In this document: piece by piece, positions 26,737 to 35,813 of the stretch
Layout: each line of letters starts with the position of its first letter
How positions within the stretch are numbered: the stretch's first letter is position 1
Assembly (NCBI GenBank): GCA_047608145.1
Contig: JASGDC010000019.1
Location: 12,634 to 76,633 of the forward strand
Direction of reading: 5' to 3'
Source: JASGDC01 sp047608145
GTDB lineage: Bacteria; Actinomycetota; Actinomycetes; Actinomycetales; Micrococcaceae
DNA: 64,000 nucleotides
Notes under the pieces: generated by a model
Databases searched by the model: none
What the model was told of the DNA's origin: nothing
What the model saw: the letters and a program-made list of their open reading frames with translations, nothing else
Position numbers and translations under genes: made by a program

Positions 26737-27870
26737 CTATACTCCGTCTTCTTCTAAATTTTGTACCATATTAATTATTTGTTCATAAGTCATGAAGCCA
26801 ATAATACTCATTCGTGAGTCGACAATAAAATATTCTCGTGCAGGAATTAATGCTATTCGCTTAAGCATTTGCTCTTTAGTCATTACATCTAAGAGAATCC
26901 CAGATTTATCAAATGGTGAGGCCACTGAAGTTACTAGAGTTTTCTTTAGTTGATCTTCAGGAATTGAGTTTAATGCCTCTATATTTACTACTTGTTCAAT
27001 AAACTCATCTTTTACAATCGCAATATGTTTAATCTTAGTACTCAAAGCTTTAACTTTATGACAATGCATCTTTGCTGGTATCGCTATCGCTGGTTCCATA
27101 CGTTCTTTGAAAGGTAAAGTAACTACTGCTTCCTGTACTTTACCGTTAGCTTGTCGCACTGCACTCTGTGCAGCTGAGAATAGATAACTAACTACTATTA
27201 GTCCTAATAACGCAGAAAACATATTTACTTGATACCCAGAGACTAGCGGCACGATAAATATCCAGATGACCAAAGCCACACAGAGTACCATGCCTAAGTA
27301 ACCGGTAACCTTTAAACCTAATTTCGGCTGCTTAGTTTTAGCGGTAATTAGTGATTCTAATGCTCTGCCGCCATCTAGTGGAAAAGCTGGCAAGATATTT
27401 AAGATTGCAACAAAAAGATTTACATAGTACAAACTTTGCAACAATAAAAGTACTGTAATATTTGAAAAAACAAAAGTTGCTAAATAACTTATTCCAGCAA
27501 TTACAAAATTAGCTAACGGGCCAGCTAAGGCAATAACCGCCAGAATCTTTGGTGTAGCTTGTCCTGGCCTAAACTGAGTATGTCCGCCAAAGATATTTAA
27601 GACGATTTTGCTAACATTTAAGCTATTTTTTTGCGCGACAACTGTATGTGCTACTTCATGAATAAAAATTGAAACTGCCAATAAAATAGCATAAATAAAT
27701 GAAATAATCCCAGCTTGAAATGTCGAATAACTTGGCACTATGACCTTTACTGTTGGAGTGAAAGTAATTACTAGAAAAGCAGCAATAAAAAACCAAGATA
27801 AAGACAGATAAACTGGAACTTTTCGAAAACTTCCAATTTTAATACCATCACTATTTGCAAGTTTAAGCAT
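26737..27870 (-). CDS. Site-2-type M50 zinc metalloprotease
   Basis: 377 aa membrane protease. Zinc site HEVAH (FIHEVAHTVVAQ) in an early helix and NILPAFPLDGG, the second metal motif. A C-terminal soluble part of about 130 residues resembles a CBS-like pair. It overlaps the HAD gene by eight bases and abuts trmI with no spacer, as in the conserved actinobacterial block. Substrate unknown. Confidence 0.9.
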   Translation of the reverse strand: MLKLANSDGIKIGSFRKVPVYLSLSWFFIAAFLVITFTPTVKVIVPSYSTFQAGIISFIYAILLAVSIFIHEVAHTVVAQKNSLNVSKIVLNIFGGHTQFRPGQATPKILAVIALAGPLANFVIAGISYLATFVFSNITVLLLLQSLYYVNLFVAILNILPAFPLDGGRALESLITAKTKQPKLGLKVTGYLGMVLCVALVIWIFIVPLVSGYQVNMFSALLGLIVVSYLFSAAQSAVRQANGKVQEAVVTLPFKERMEPAIAIPAKMHCHKVKALSTKIKHIAIVKDEFIEQVVNIEALNSIPEDQLKKTLVTSVASPFDKSGILLDVMTKEQMLKRIALIPAREYFIVDSRMSIIGFMTYEQIINMVQNLEEDGV

Positions 27871-28546
27871 TCAATAACTCACTAAAGTCTTCTAAAGTAA
27901 CCCCAGCCAAAGTTTTCCAGATAGTAATTGTATCCATAGTCTCAATTGGTGAAAATAATGGAATTCCGATAGTTTTAACTCCAGCAGCTACTGCACTAGT
28001 TGCACCTGGAATAGAGTCTTCTACTGCTACACATTTCTTTGCAGTAACGTCATATCCTTCTTTATTTAAAAGTTCAATTGCCAATAAATATGGGTCAGGA
28101 TGAGGTTTACCGTTTTTAACCATGTCACCAGTAACCGTCACTGTAAAAGTATCTTTAGGAACGCTATCAAGAAATGCTTGTGCAAAAGGTCGATACGACA
28201 TTGTTACCAAAGCACAAGGAATATCATTTTCTTTAAGTAATTGTAGAGTTTCAAGTGCTCCAGGACGATATGGAGCATGCTTTTTTACTTTTTCAATCAT
28301 TCGCACATTGCAAAAATCCAAAAACTCATCAAGAGTAACATTTACCCCAACTTCACGCATAAGTTTGGCACTATCTTCCATTGAGTTGCCTACCATCCTT
28401 TGTGCAAGCTCTTCAGTCCATGTAACTCCATGGTTTGCGGCAAGCTCAGTCTCAATTTCAATCCAGTACTTCTCTGAATCGATTAACGTACCATCCATAT
28501 CCCAAAGAACAGCCTTAGGAAGTTTCATTTCATTTTTTTTCATCAT
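27863..28546 (-). CDS. HAD superfamily phosphatase
   Basis: 227 aa. Motif I WDMDGTLIDSE with the nucleophilic Asp, motif II ALVTMSYRP, motif III KNGKPHPDPY and motif IV AVEDSIPGATSAVAAGV. It resembles beta-phosphoglucomutase-like and sugar-phosphate phosphatases. Substrate unknown. No strong ribosome binding site. It leads the HAD-M50-trmI-fkbP run. Confidence 0.92.
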   Translation of the reverse strand: MMKKNEMKLPKAVLWDMDGTLIDSEKYWIEIETELAANHGVTWTEELAQRMVGNSMEDSAKLMREVGVNVTLDEFLDFCNVRMIEKVKKHAPYRPGALETLQLLKENDIPCALVTMSYRPFAQAFLDSVPKDTFTVTVTGDMVKNGKPHPDPYLLAIELLNKEGYDVTAKKCVAVEDSIPGATSAVAAGVKTIGIPLFSPIETMDTITIWKTLAGVTLEDFSELLNA

Positions 28547-28589
28547 AATAACTGTAGCCGTTTAGCCTATCTATAGATTTGCAAATGTA

Positions 28590-28886
28590 TTAGTCACGCT
28601 CGACAAAGTCAATATCAGCATCATCATCGATAAGTAACTTATCTTGTGCTTTATGAATTGGAGCTTTGAATTCTACATCACCTTCATCTTCAAAAATGAC
28701 AAATGGTGTGACTTCATCATGCTCATTAGCTAATGTTTGTTCGTAAGCGTCAAACGTTTCCGCTAATGAATAGTAGGCTGCTTCAATTCCAGAATCATCA
28801 TGATCTGTACTATTTTCTATTGCATCTAGATGATTTTCTAAAGCACCTATTAGTGCTTCCAATGCTGCACGCGAATCTAAACTCAT
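28590..28886 (-). CDS. Conserved acidic actinobacterial protein
   Basis: 98 aa. N-terminal helical half (SRAALEALIGALENHL) and an acidic tail (DDDADIDF). It resembles a short actinobacterial protein family often labelled primosomal protein without proof. No catalytic motif. It lies upstream of the HAD gene on the same strand. Function unknown. Confidence 0.7.
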   Translation of the reverse strand: MSLDSRAALEALIGALENHLDAIENSTDHDDSGIEAAYYSLAETFDAYEQTLANEHDEVTPFVIFEDEGDVEFKAPIHKAQDKLLIDDDADIDFVERD

Positions 28887-29039
28887 ATATAGAGGGTAAA
28901 GTAAAAATCTAAAATTTCAAAGTCTTATAGTCAGATGAAACAAAAGTATTTTTTAGTTGCGACAATATTTATTAATATCACCAAACATACTTTGGTAAAG
29001 CAAATTCATAATTAAGTAGTGAAATTATGTACAACCAAT

Positions 29040-29091
29040 AAAACAGGTAGTTTTCTGTGTTTAAAATAGTTACTGAAAAACTACCTGTTTT
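29040..29091 (-). terminator. Terminator after the second GH1 gene
   Basis: AAAACAGGTAGTTTT (29040-29054) pairs with AAAACTACCTGTTTT (29077-29091), a 15-bp stem with a 22-base loop, 33 bases beyond the GH1 stop. Confidence 0.75.
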
Positions 29092-29124
29092 ATGATTTGG
29101 AAGTCCTCTTTGTATTATTTAGTT

Positions 29125-30561
29125 TTAGTCGTTTGAAAGATCCGCGCCGTTACTAGCAATTACTTTTTTGTACCAGGAAAATGATTTCTTCTTGCTACGT
29201 TTCAGTGTTCCTTTACCTTCGTTATCACGATCAACATAAATAAAACCGTAACGTTTCTTCATCTCACCAGTACCAGCAGATACCAAGTCGATACAACCCC
29301 AAGTTGTGTAACCAAGAAGATCGACACCATCAATATCAATAGCATCCCGCATTGCTTCAATGTGCTCAGCCAAATATTGAATACGGTAATCATCTTCAAT
29401 ATAACCATTTTCATCTGGTATATCAGCTGCACCTAGACCATTTTCAACTACAAACAATGGTTTTTGGTAACGATCGTAAATCTGGTTCATTGTAATACGG
29501 AAACCTAGCGGATCAATCTGCCAGCCCCATTCACTTGATTCAAGGTAAGGATTTTGCACTGTATCAAAAATATTACCACTTGTAGTATTACCAAGCACCT
29601 TTGGATCTACCGTAGCAATACGAGAAGAATAATAAGAAAATGAGATGAAATCTACAGTATACTCTTTAAGAATATCTAAATCTCCATCTTCCATTTTCAC
29701 GTCAATACCTTCACGTTCCCATAATTTCTTAATGTAATTAGGATATTCACCGCGAGACTGCACATCAATGAAGAAATAACTGTTACGGTCATTATTCATT
29801 GCTTCAAATACATCTTTAGGGTTAGGCGTATAAGGATAGTAAGAGCCAGAAGCAAGCATACAACCAACTTTATTTTCTGGATCAACTTCATGAGCAATCT
29901 TAGTAGCGATTGCACTTGCAAGTAACTCATGGTGTGCAGCTTGATATTTAACTTGCTCTTTATTTTCATCATCACCAAGGTAAAGACCAGCACCCATAAA
30001 TGGCGCGTGCATTAGCATGTTAATTTCGTTGAAAGTCAACCAGTATTTAACTAAGCCTTTGTAACGGTTAAAGATAACATTACAAAGATTTTCATAGAAA
30101 TCCACTAGTTTACGGTTGCGCCAGGCCCCGTACTTCTCTACCAAATGCATTGGGCAATCAAAGTGTGTAATAGTTACCAATGGCTCAATACCATGTTTTT
30201 TACACTCTTTAAACAAGTCTTCATAGAACTTTAAACCAGCTTCATTTGGCTCTTTCTCATCGCCTTTAGGAAAAATACGACTCCAAGCAATCGAAAGCCG
30301 ATAAGTTTTAAAACCCATTTCAGCAAAAAGTGCAATATCTTCCTTATAGTGATGGTACATATCAATAGCTTCTTTAGCTGGATAAAAATGCTCATCATCA
30401 AAATCAAACATCTTCATTTCACCAGTAATTACAGCCATACGATCTTCACCAACAGGTGCTACATCAACATTAGCTAAACCACGACCATCTTCGCCATAAC
30501 CGCCCTCACATTGATTAGCAGCTGTAGCGCCACCCCATAGAAAACCCTCTGGGAAACCCAT
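29125..30561 (-). CDS. GH1 6-phospho-beta-glucosidase (second copy)
   Basis: 478 aa. Acid/base Glu179 (LTFNEIN), nucleophile Glu373 (FVVENGLG), phosphate-binding segment LVSAGTGEMKKRYGF. Its C-terminal half is very close to the enzyme at 17355, including the last SFSWYKKVIASNGADL, but the substrate-facing regions differ, so specificity probably differs. Transcribed alone with its own terminator and no PTS gene beside it. TCCTAGGAGGAATTC-like sequence gives a strong ribosome binding site. Confidence 0.92.
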   Translation of the reverse strand: MGFPEGFLWGGATAANQCEGGYGEDGRGLANVDVAPVGEDRMAVITGEMKMFDFDDEHFYPAKEAIDMYHHYKEDIALFAEMGFKTYRLSIAWSRIFPKGDEKEPNEAGLKFYEDLFKECKKHGIEPLVTITHFDCPMHLVEKYGAWRNRKLVDFYENLCNVIFNRYKGLVKYWLTFNEINMLMHAPFMGAGLYLGDDENKEQVKYQAAHHELLASAIATKIAHEVDPENKVGCMLASGSYYPYTPNPKDVFEAMNNDRNSYFFIDVQSRGEYPNYIKKLWEREGIDVKMEDGDLDILKEYTVDFISFSYYSSRIATVDPKVLGNTTSGNIFDTVQNPYLESSEWGWQIDPLGFRITMNQIYDRYQKPLFVVENGLGAADIPDENGYIEDDYRIQYLAEHIEAMRDAIDIDGVDLLGYTTWGCIDLVSAGTGEMKKRYGFIYVDRDNEGKGTLKRSKKKSFSWYKKVIASNGADLSND

Positions 30562-30663
30562 CGAATTCCTCCTAGAATTATTAAAATTAATTATTTATAT
30601 TGTACATGCTCAATTCTTAAGGCACTCTATTAGAAATAATAGATATCCAGATAAACTTAGAAT

Positions 30664-31008
30664 ATGCACTCAACTAACTATTATAATACTTTTATTTCCG
30701 TAGCAGAAGATCGCTCCGTAACTCCACCTAGCCGCAAACAAAAAATCAATAGCAGAGCTTACTTATGAAATGCTTAGTGAGCATGATTGCGAATATACTT
30801 CCAACGATACCCTTTATGAAGTTAATGGAAAACGCAAAGGACCAACTCACGAAGAATTCTTTGCTAAAGGTCAGGCCTGTTTTGCGCTTCCTCACTGACT
30901 AAACGTTATGGCTGGGGCGTCAATAGCAATGATGAGGGTAAAATTGCAATTTACCCTATGGACTCCGCTGAATATCAACAGCTTGCAAACGATACTAATT
31001 TAAAATAA
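30664..31008 (+). pseudogene. DUF6157 family protein, two frameshifts
   Basis: Translation begins MHSTNYYNTFISVAEDRSVTP, the family N-terminus. An extra A in a run of six (30740-30745) shifts the frame; the next frame reads LTYEMLSEHDCEYTSND and EEFFAKGQACF. A missing base near 30886-30893 restores the first frame, which reads SLTKRYGWGVNSNDEGK and ends DTNLK at 31008. All three pieces align in order to one protein of about 115 aa. Sequencing error at the homopolymer is possible for the first lesion but less likely for both. Confidence 0.8.
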
Positions 31009-31057
31009 TTACATGGAATGCGTAGCTCTCGCAAATCCTAACCTCGATAGCTTTTGT

Positions 31058-31086
31058 TTGACTTTATCTATTTCACAAAGTATATT
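31058..31086 (+). promoter_or_regulatory. Promoter of the ArsR-SRPBCC operon, leaderless
   Basis: TTGACT (31058-31063), 17 bases, TATATT (31081-31086). The ATG at 31094 starts eight bases after the -10 box, where transcription is expected to begin, and no ribosome binding site precedes it. Confidence 0.7.
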
Positions 31087-31093
31087 TAACCAC

Positions 31094-31426
31094 ATGGTTA
31101 AACAAGTGGAAGAATTAGATGCGATCTTCAGTTCCCTAGCCGATAAAACTCGCAGGGACATCTTAGAAAGAGTTGCACAAAAAGAGCATACTGTCGGCGA
31201 GTTGGTCATTAACTATGACATAAGTTTCCCAGCAATTTCAAAACACTTAAAAGTACTCGAAAAGGCTCGTTTAATCCAAAGACGGAAACAAGGAAAGCAA
31301 CATTTTGTAAAACTTTCTCCTACTGCTTTGAAAAGTGCCGATGATTATCTTGAACGATATCGTTTGATATGGCAAAGTCGCGTTAATAAACTTGAAAATT
31401 TAATAAATGACACTAATGAAAGGTAA
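31094..31426 (+). CDS. ArsR family transcriptional regulator
   Basis: 110 aa winged-helix repressor: FSSLADKTRRDILERV, VGELVINYDISFPAISKHLKVLEKA and the wing RRKQGKQHFV. No metal-binding Cys cluster. The ATG at 31094 matches the family N-terminus and the leaderless promoter; an upstream frame to 31013 is not favoured. Its pairing with an SRPBCC gene five bases downstream is a common arrangement. Confidence 0.9.
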   Translation: MVKQVEELDAIFSSLADKTRRDILERVAQKEHTVGELVINYDISFPAISKHLKVLEKARLIQRRKQGKQHFVKLSPTALKSADDYLERYRLIWQSRVNKLENLINDTNER

Positions 31427-31431
31427 GAATC

Positions 31432-31944
31432 ATGGCTAAGGTAAATGTAAGCAAGGATTTAGAGCAAAAAACGCTAACAATTGAAACAATAATAGCTGGC
31501 CCTAAGGATAAGGTTTGGCAAGCTTTTACTGAAAAAGAATACTTTGAAAAATGGTGGGGTCCAGAAGGTTGGGATACCACTACAAAAGAGTTCAACTTCG
31601 AAGCTGGTGGAAAAATTCATTATGGAATGAAGTGTGTAGATAAATCTCAAGGTGAATGGTACGGGCAAGAAGCTTGGGCCCTTATGGAAATAAAAGAAAT
31701 AAATCCAAAAGACAGTTTCACCTACATCGATTACTTCTGCAAAGAAGATGACAATGATGAAATTGATACTAATATGCCAACAATGACCGTGACCAACGAA
31801 TTCATTGCTGAAGGTGATAACACTAAGCTTATTAGCACTACTAAAGCAGATACAGTTGAACAACTTGAACAGGTACTAGAAATGGGCATGGCAGAAGGCC
31901 TTGCAAGTCAGCTAGACAAGCTAGATGCACTATTAGCAAAGTAA
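31432..31944 (+). CDS. SRPBCC (AHSA1-like) domain protein
   Basis: 170 aa. The START/Bet v1-like fold is indicated by GPKDKVWQAFTEKEYFEKWWGP and a C-terminal amphipathic helix ending LDKLDALLAK. It forms a hydrophobic ligand cavity; ligand unknown. AAGG lies upstream. Cotranscribed with the ArsR regulator, which probably controls it. Confidence 0.88.
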   Translation: MAKVNVSKDLEQKTLTIETIIAGPKDKVWQAFTEKEYFEKWWGPEGWDTTTKEFNFEAGGKIHYGMKCVDKSQGEWYGQEAWALMEIKEINPKDSFTYIDYFCKEDDNDEIDTNMPTMTVTNEFIAEGDNTKLISTTKADTVEQLEQVLEMGMAEGLASQLDKLDALLAK

Positions 31945-31971
31945 TATAATACCCTATTAAAATTTAAGGTT

Positions 31972-32007
31972 GCTCATAATCTAATCGTTATGAGCAGTCT
32001 TATTTTT
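31972..32007 (+). terminator. Terminator of the ArsR-SRPBCC operon
   Basis: GCTCATAA (31972-31979) pairs with TTATGAGC (31988-31995), followed by a T-rich tract with five consecutive Ts. Confidence 0.78.
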
Positions 32008-32052
32008 AACTACACAATCTCATAAATGTTAATCTGGATAACCAATTATTAA

Positions 32053-32428
32053 TCAAAGACTATCTTCTAAATCTTTCTCCGTAGGCTCTGAATATCTTAA
32101 GACATCTTGCCAAACACCGACTACTGCATCAGGTATTGGGCCTGTATTGCTAAACTTCGCGTACTTCCCTGCTGGTACTTCAATAGTTCGTTCATCAGCT
32201 TACGGTTTACGATTAATAAAACCAACAATTACACTAAAATCATCGTGATTGTTCCCCCGCATAGTCGGTATAAACAGCAGCTGGTAAGTTCGGATCCACA
32301 ACTTTTCGAGTCTCTGCCCAAGCTTGTGCAAGCTTACTATCAGCACTGGCTTCTATCTCGTTATTAGTGCGAATTTCTATTCCAGTTACAGTCTTAGCGT
32401 CAAGTTCTACAATTTTGAAGTCAGCCAT
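32053..32428 (-). pseudogene. GyrI-like effector-binding protein, frameshift and nonsense
   Basis: Starts MADFKIVELDAKTVTG and runs to AAVYTDYAG, then an extra base in the five-C run at 32254-32258 breaks the frame. The next frame continues DDFSVIVGFINRKP, meets TAA at 32200-32202, and continues ADERTIEVPAGKYAKFSN to a stop at 32053. Total length is 3n+1, fitting one insertion. GyrI-like/AraC effector-binding fold. Its start overlaps the end of tagI by eight bases. Confidence 0.82.
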
Positions 32429-33011
32429 TATTATACTTATCAATTAATTCATTTATTTCATCATATCGAAAGCAACTAGTTAAATGGTCATTAACTAGCC
32501 CTGCTGATTGGATATAAGCATAGATAATAGTAGGACCGACAAAGTTAAATCCACGTTTTTTCATGTCTTTACTAATCGCTTCAGAAACTTCAGTAACTGC
32601 TGGAACTTCAGCTAATTCTTCCCAGGAATTAACAATGGTTTTATGATTCACAAAACCCCATAAGTAGTTATCAAAGCTATCGAATTCTTCTTGAACCTTC
32701 AGATATGCTTTGGCATTGCGCACAGCAGAAGCAATCTTTAACTTATTACGAATAATCCCCGGGTTTTGGCGCAGTTCTTCGCATTTAGCTTCATCATAGT
32801 TAGCTACTATCTCAATCTCGAAATTGTCAAAAGCTTTGCGATAATTCTCACGCTTAGTCAGAATCGTATCCCAACTCAAACCGGCTTGCGCACCGTCTAG
32901 TATTAGAAACTCAAAAAGTTTTCGATCATCATATAATGGCACTCCCCATTCAGTGTCATGATACTTAACTGCTAATTCGTTTTTGGGCCAACCACAACGC
33001 GTCTTTTCCAT
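32421..33011 (-). CDS. tagI: DNA-3-methyladenine glycosylase I
   Basis: 196 aa base-excision enzyme removing 3-methyladenine. N-terminal RCGWPKNELAVKYHDTEWG, core LILDGAQAGLSW and C-terminal FVGPTIIYAYIQSAGLVNDHLTSC. The Cys and His residues at both ends fit the zinc site of this family. Downstream it overlaps the broken GyrI-like gene; upstream is the aldo/keto reductase gene. Confidence 0.94.
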   Translation of the reverse strand: MEKTRCGWPKNELAVKYHDTEWGVPLYDDRKLFEFLILDGAQAGLSWDTILTKRENYRKAFDNFEIEIVANYDEAKCEELRQNPGIIRNKLKIASAVRNAKAYLKVQEEFDSFDNYLWGFVNHKTIVNSWEELAEVPAVTEVSEAISKDMKKRGFNFVGPTIIYAYIQSAGLVNDHLTSCFRYDEINELIDKYNNG

Positions 33012-33047
33012 TATTCTTTAAATCTTTCGAGTTTGTAGAATTTTACT

Positions 33048-33854
33048 TTATTTAATCTGCTTAAGAGCTTCCATATCACTATCAGAAATAATGAAATCTA
33101 CCTTGGTGTTAACACGCATATGCTCAATATTGGTAGTTTTTGGCAATGGCAAAGTATCAAGTTGCAGTGCATAACGGATACATAGTTGAGCTATTGATAC
33201 CTTATATTTATCTGCAATTTCCTTTACCTCAGTATTTTTTAATAGGTCTCCATGCGCAATAGGTGAATATGCCTCCACTAAGATATCTTTATCTTGGCAG
33301 TATTTAATAAGGCTTTCTGGTGTATCACCAATATGCACTAGTAATTGATTTACCATTGGCACTACTTTGCAATCAGTTAGGATATTTTCTATATCTTCTT
33401 CTTTGAAGTTTGATATTCCAATTGAACGCATTTTCCCTGCTTTATAAGCATCTTCGAGTGCGCGCCAAGCCTCACGGTTACCTTTTTCGTAGCCAGCACC
33501 ACCTAGATCATCCCATGGTTGTGGGCTATGAATTAGCATTAAGTCTGCATACTCTAGACCCAATTTAGTAAGTGAGCCATCAATTGCTTCTACAGCTTCC
33601 TTATAGGTTTTAATTGATGCAGAAAGTTTTGTCGTGATGAAAAGTTCCTCACGTTTAATGTCAGAAGACTTTATTGCTTTGCCGACACCAACTTCATTTT
33701 TATATGCTTGTGCAGTATCAATGTGTCTATAACCTACTTGAAAAGCTTCTTCAACACTTTTAGTTACTGATTCATCAGGGATTAACCAAGTACCTAAGCC
33801 TAGTTTGGGAATTGTTACGTCATTTTTTAATGTGAAAGTTTCGTTTAAAATCAT
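33048..33854 (-). CDS. Aldo/keto reductase
   Basis: 268 aa NADPH-dependent TIM-barrel reductase. Catalytic tetrad positions: Asp and Tyr in HIDTAQAYKNE, Lys in ITTKLS and His in MLIHSPQPWDD. Cofactor end: LPLPKTTN. Similar to 2,5-diketo-gluconate reductase-like enzymes; substrate unknown. Immediately downstream of the IS607-type element. Confidence 0.93.
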   Translation of the reverse strand: MILNETFTLKNDVTIPKLGLGTWLIPDESVTKSVEEAFQVGYRHIDTAQAYKNEVGVGKAIKSSDIKREELFITTKLSASIKTYKEAVEAIDGSLTKLGLEYADLMLIHSPQPWDDLGGAGYEKGNREAWRALEDAYKAGKMRSIGISNFKEEDIENILTDCKVVPMVNQLLVHIGDTPESLIKYCQDKDILVEAYSPIAHGDLLKNTEVKEIADKYKVSIAQLCIRYALQLDTLPLPKTTNIEHMRVNTKVDFIISDSDMEALKQIK

Positions 33855-33884
33855 AATGTTATTTTCTAATATCCTATTTTATTA

Positions 33885-34200
33885 TTTAAGTCTTTCTAGT
33901 TTACCTTTACGGTAATTTGAAACAGGGTAAAAGCGTGTGTTGGTAATTTCACACTCCCATAATGCTTCGGCACTTACCGTTGTGCCAGTGTTTTCGCTAG
34001 AACCTAGTCTGTAAACCACATCTCCCGTAATGGGTTGTTGCGTGGTTCGATAGTTTCTAGCTACCATACGACCCATAAGGTCATAACCATACAATCTCTT
34101 GGAAGTATGGCTCTCCTTACAGGAAGAAATCTTATTTAGGCAAGACATCTTTTAGTCCTTGCCCTTTCCTAGCTATCACAAGTGAAGCTCCTTGATGTCG
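33885..34200 (-). ncRNA. Candidate omega RNA (reRNA) region of the TnpB-like gene
   Basis: TnpB-family elements encode a guide RNA overlapping the 3' end of tnpB and running to the element's right end. This stretch includes the last codons of the TnpB-like gene and about 245 bases beyond, ending near the aldo/keto reductase start. An 88-codon open frame (34148-33882) lies here but has no recognisable domain. Assignment is by position only. Confidence 0.3.
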
Positions 34201-35552
34201 ATTGAGTGAACGGCAACCATACTTCTTGATACCAATCTGACTGGTATAGGCTGGGTTCACTTTCCTTAGTCCTACTTGCTTACGGATACAAGCATTAGTT
34301 AAGAGTTGTGTGTATTGTGAGTAAGCAAGTGATGAGAGCATTTTGTTATATGCCTTGCCTTGCTGGCTCTTGCCTTTGGTTTGTTTGGCTTTCTTGGTGT
34401 TGAAGTTCAGGTTCTCAATACTGATGTCTTTGTCCGTATTCCTTGCTAGTGCAACAATACTGGCAACAGCTATACGCATTTCATTAAGTGCTTTCTTAGC
34501 GTCTTTGCCAGCATGCTCAAACCTGTATTCGTCTATCTTAACTAGGTTTCCATGCTCATTAGTTTCAGCCAACGTAATGAAACCGTCATTGAAGTCCAAG
34601 CCAATAGTTCCATAATTGTTTGTGGTTAGGCACTCATCAGGCTCACGTCTGATTGTAATAACACATTGGAGATAGATTTTAGTGCCGTCAAACAATACTC
34701 GGTAGTTGAGTGGTGCAGAGCCTTTATGCTCTAAGGTATTCAGGATATGTTCTTTGCCGTACTTGAAATCGCACTTACCAGTAGCATACCTGTCTGTACC
34801 TTTTAGTTTGCTATCATGCTTACGCACCTTAATATCAAACGCACCAGTATCGTTAATCGTGAGCTGGAATAGCTGATTACCAGCAAGCTCATTCTTGTTT
34901 CCAAGCCACCACAAGCTACTATCACGCTTGCCAACGAACTTGTTATACCAGCCTGTATGAGAGTTAAGGTCATTATCATTAAGGTTAAACTGTTCCTTGA
35001 AAACACGTTTTGAACCGAAACAGATTTCAAACTTACCTGTCTTAATCGTCTGCTCTAGCTCGTCATACTGCTGTTGCTTACGATTAAGACGTTCACGCTT
35101 GTAGTGCAAGGTTTTCTTATTCTTACGATACCTATCCAGTTCAGGTTCACTAGCACGATTATAAGCAACTAGCTTTTGAGATCATTCTGCTGGCTTGAAA
35201 GGTCTGCAAGGCTCTTGTACAGTTCATCAACCCTGATACGCAACTGTTTCAACTCATACTGTTTCAACTCTTTCATTGAGTTGTAGCGACCTACTACTGC
35301 TGAAACAACAGAGTTAGAAACTCTATCCACCACATCATACTTACTGTTTAGATGTTTGCGTAGCTCACTCTTATTGGTCTGACCGTTAATGTACTTGTGC
35401 CAAACATCACGAAACATTGTATTGAACAGCACACGATACTCGCCAAAGTAATCAAACAACTCAGGACTATCACTCTTGCTTAGTCTAGTCGTAATCGTGT
35501 ATGACTGCTTAACAGTCTGCTCAAAATCATCATTCGTGAAAACATGGTACAT
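34132..35552 (-). pseudogene. tnpB: TnpB-like RuvC nuclease, split by frameshift
   Basis: The N-terminal 127 codons (35552-35169) and the C-terminal part (in frame to 34132) lie in different frames; the shift is a one-base loss near 35170-35184, after which the frame reads QKLVAYNRASEPELDRY. RuvC I is GLDFNDGF and RuvC II is SIENLNF. The usual zinc ribbon is absent; the end reads NRHQGASLVIARKGQG, with His where TnpB normally has the third catalytic Asp. Programmed -1 frameshifting is an alternative, but no good slippery site is seen. Confidence 0.78.
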
Positions 35553-35556
35553 AATC

Positions 35557-35775
35557 TTAGTCCAAATCTAATAGCTCGTCATTAGTAGGTTGTAGCAAGT
35601 CCTCTAGCTCATCTTGTGTGATAGAGCCATGTTCCTCAATATACTCTTGGACTAGCTGAAACTTATCATTACCATTACTCACAGTCATCAAGTAATCAGC
35701 AAAGATAGTATCTAACTTGCTAACATCAACCACATCTAGCAGTTCTAGTAAATTCTGTGCTTTCTTTTTAGCCAT
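35557..35775 (-). CDS. Small acidic protein inside the IS607-type element
   Basis: 72 aa, Asp/Glu/Leu-rich, predicted helical, with HGSITQDELEDLL resembling a short helix-turn-helix-like segment. It stops four bases before the tnpB start codon, so it is likely cotranscribed and coupled. No family recognised. It could be a passenger or a regulator of the element. Confidence 0.5.
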   Translation of the reverse strand: MAKKKAQNLLELLDVVDVSKLDTIFADYLMTVSNGNDKFQLVQEYIEEHGSITQDELEDLLQPTNDELLDLD

Positions 35776-35813
35776 TATATTTATTCCTTAGTAGCTTTCT
35801 TTCTTGTCTTAGG

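Noticed and set aside
30740..30745. Assembly error explaining all frameshifts in the accessory region
   Set aside because: Several lesions lie at homopolymers and could be errors, but in-frame stop codons in the AbiEii-like and GyrI-like genes are not of that type.
32107..32367. 86-codon plus-strand frame
   Set aside because: It is antisense to the GyrI-like pseudogene, whose minus-strand frames show clear homology.
33882..34148. 88-codon frame after the TnpB-like gene
   Set aside because: It overlaps the region where TnpB elements encode their guide RNA, has no known domain and starts inside tnpB; treated as noncoding.
35169..35184. Programmed frameshift joining the two TnpB halves
   Set aside because: The overlap lacks a convincing slippery heptamer, and the neighbouring recombinase is also frameshifted, so decay is simpler.
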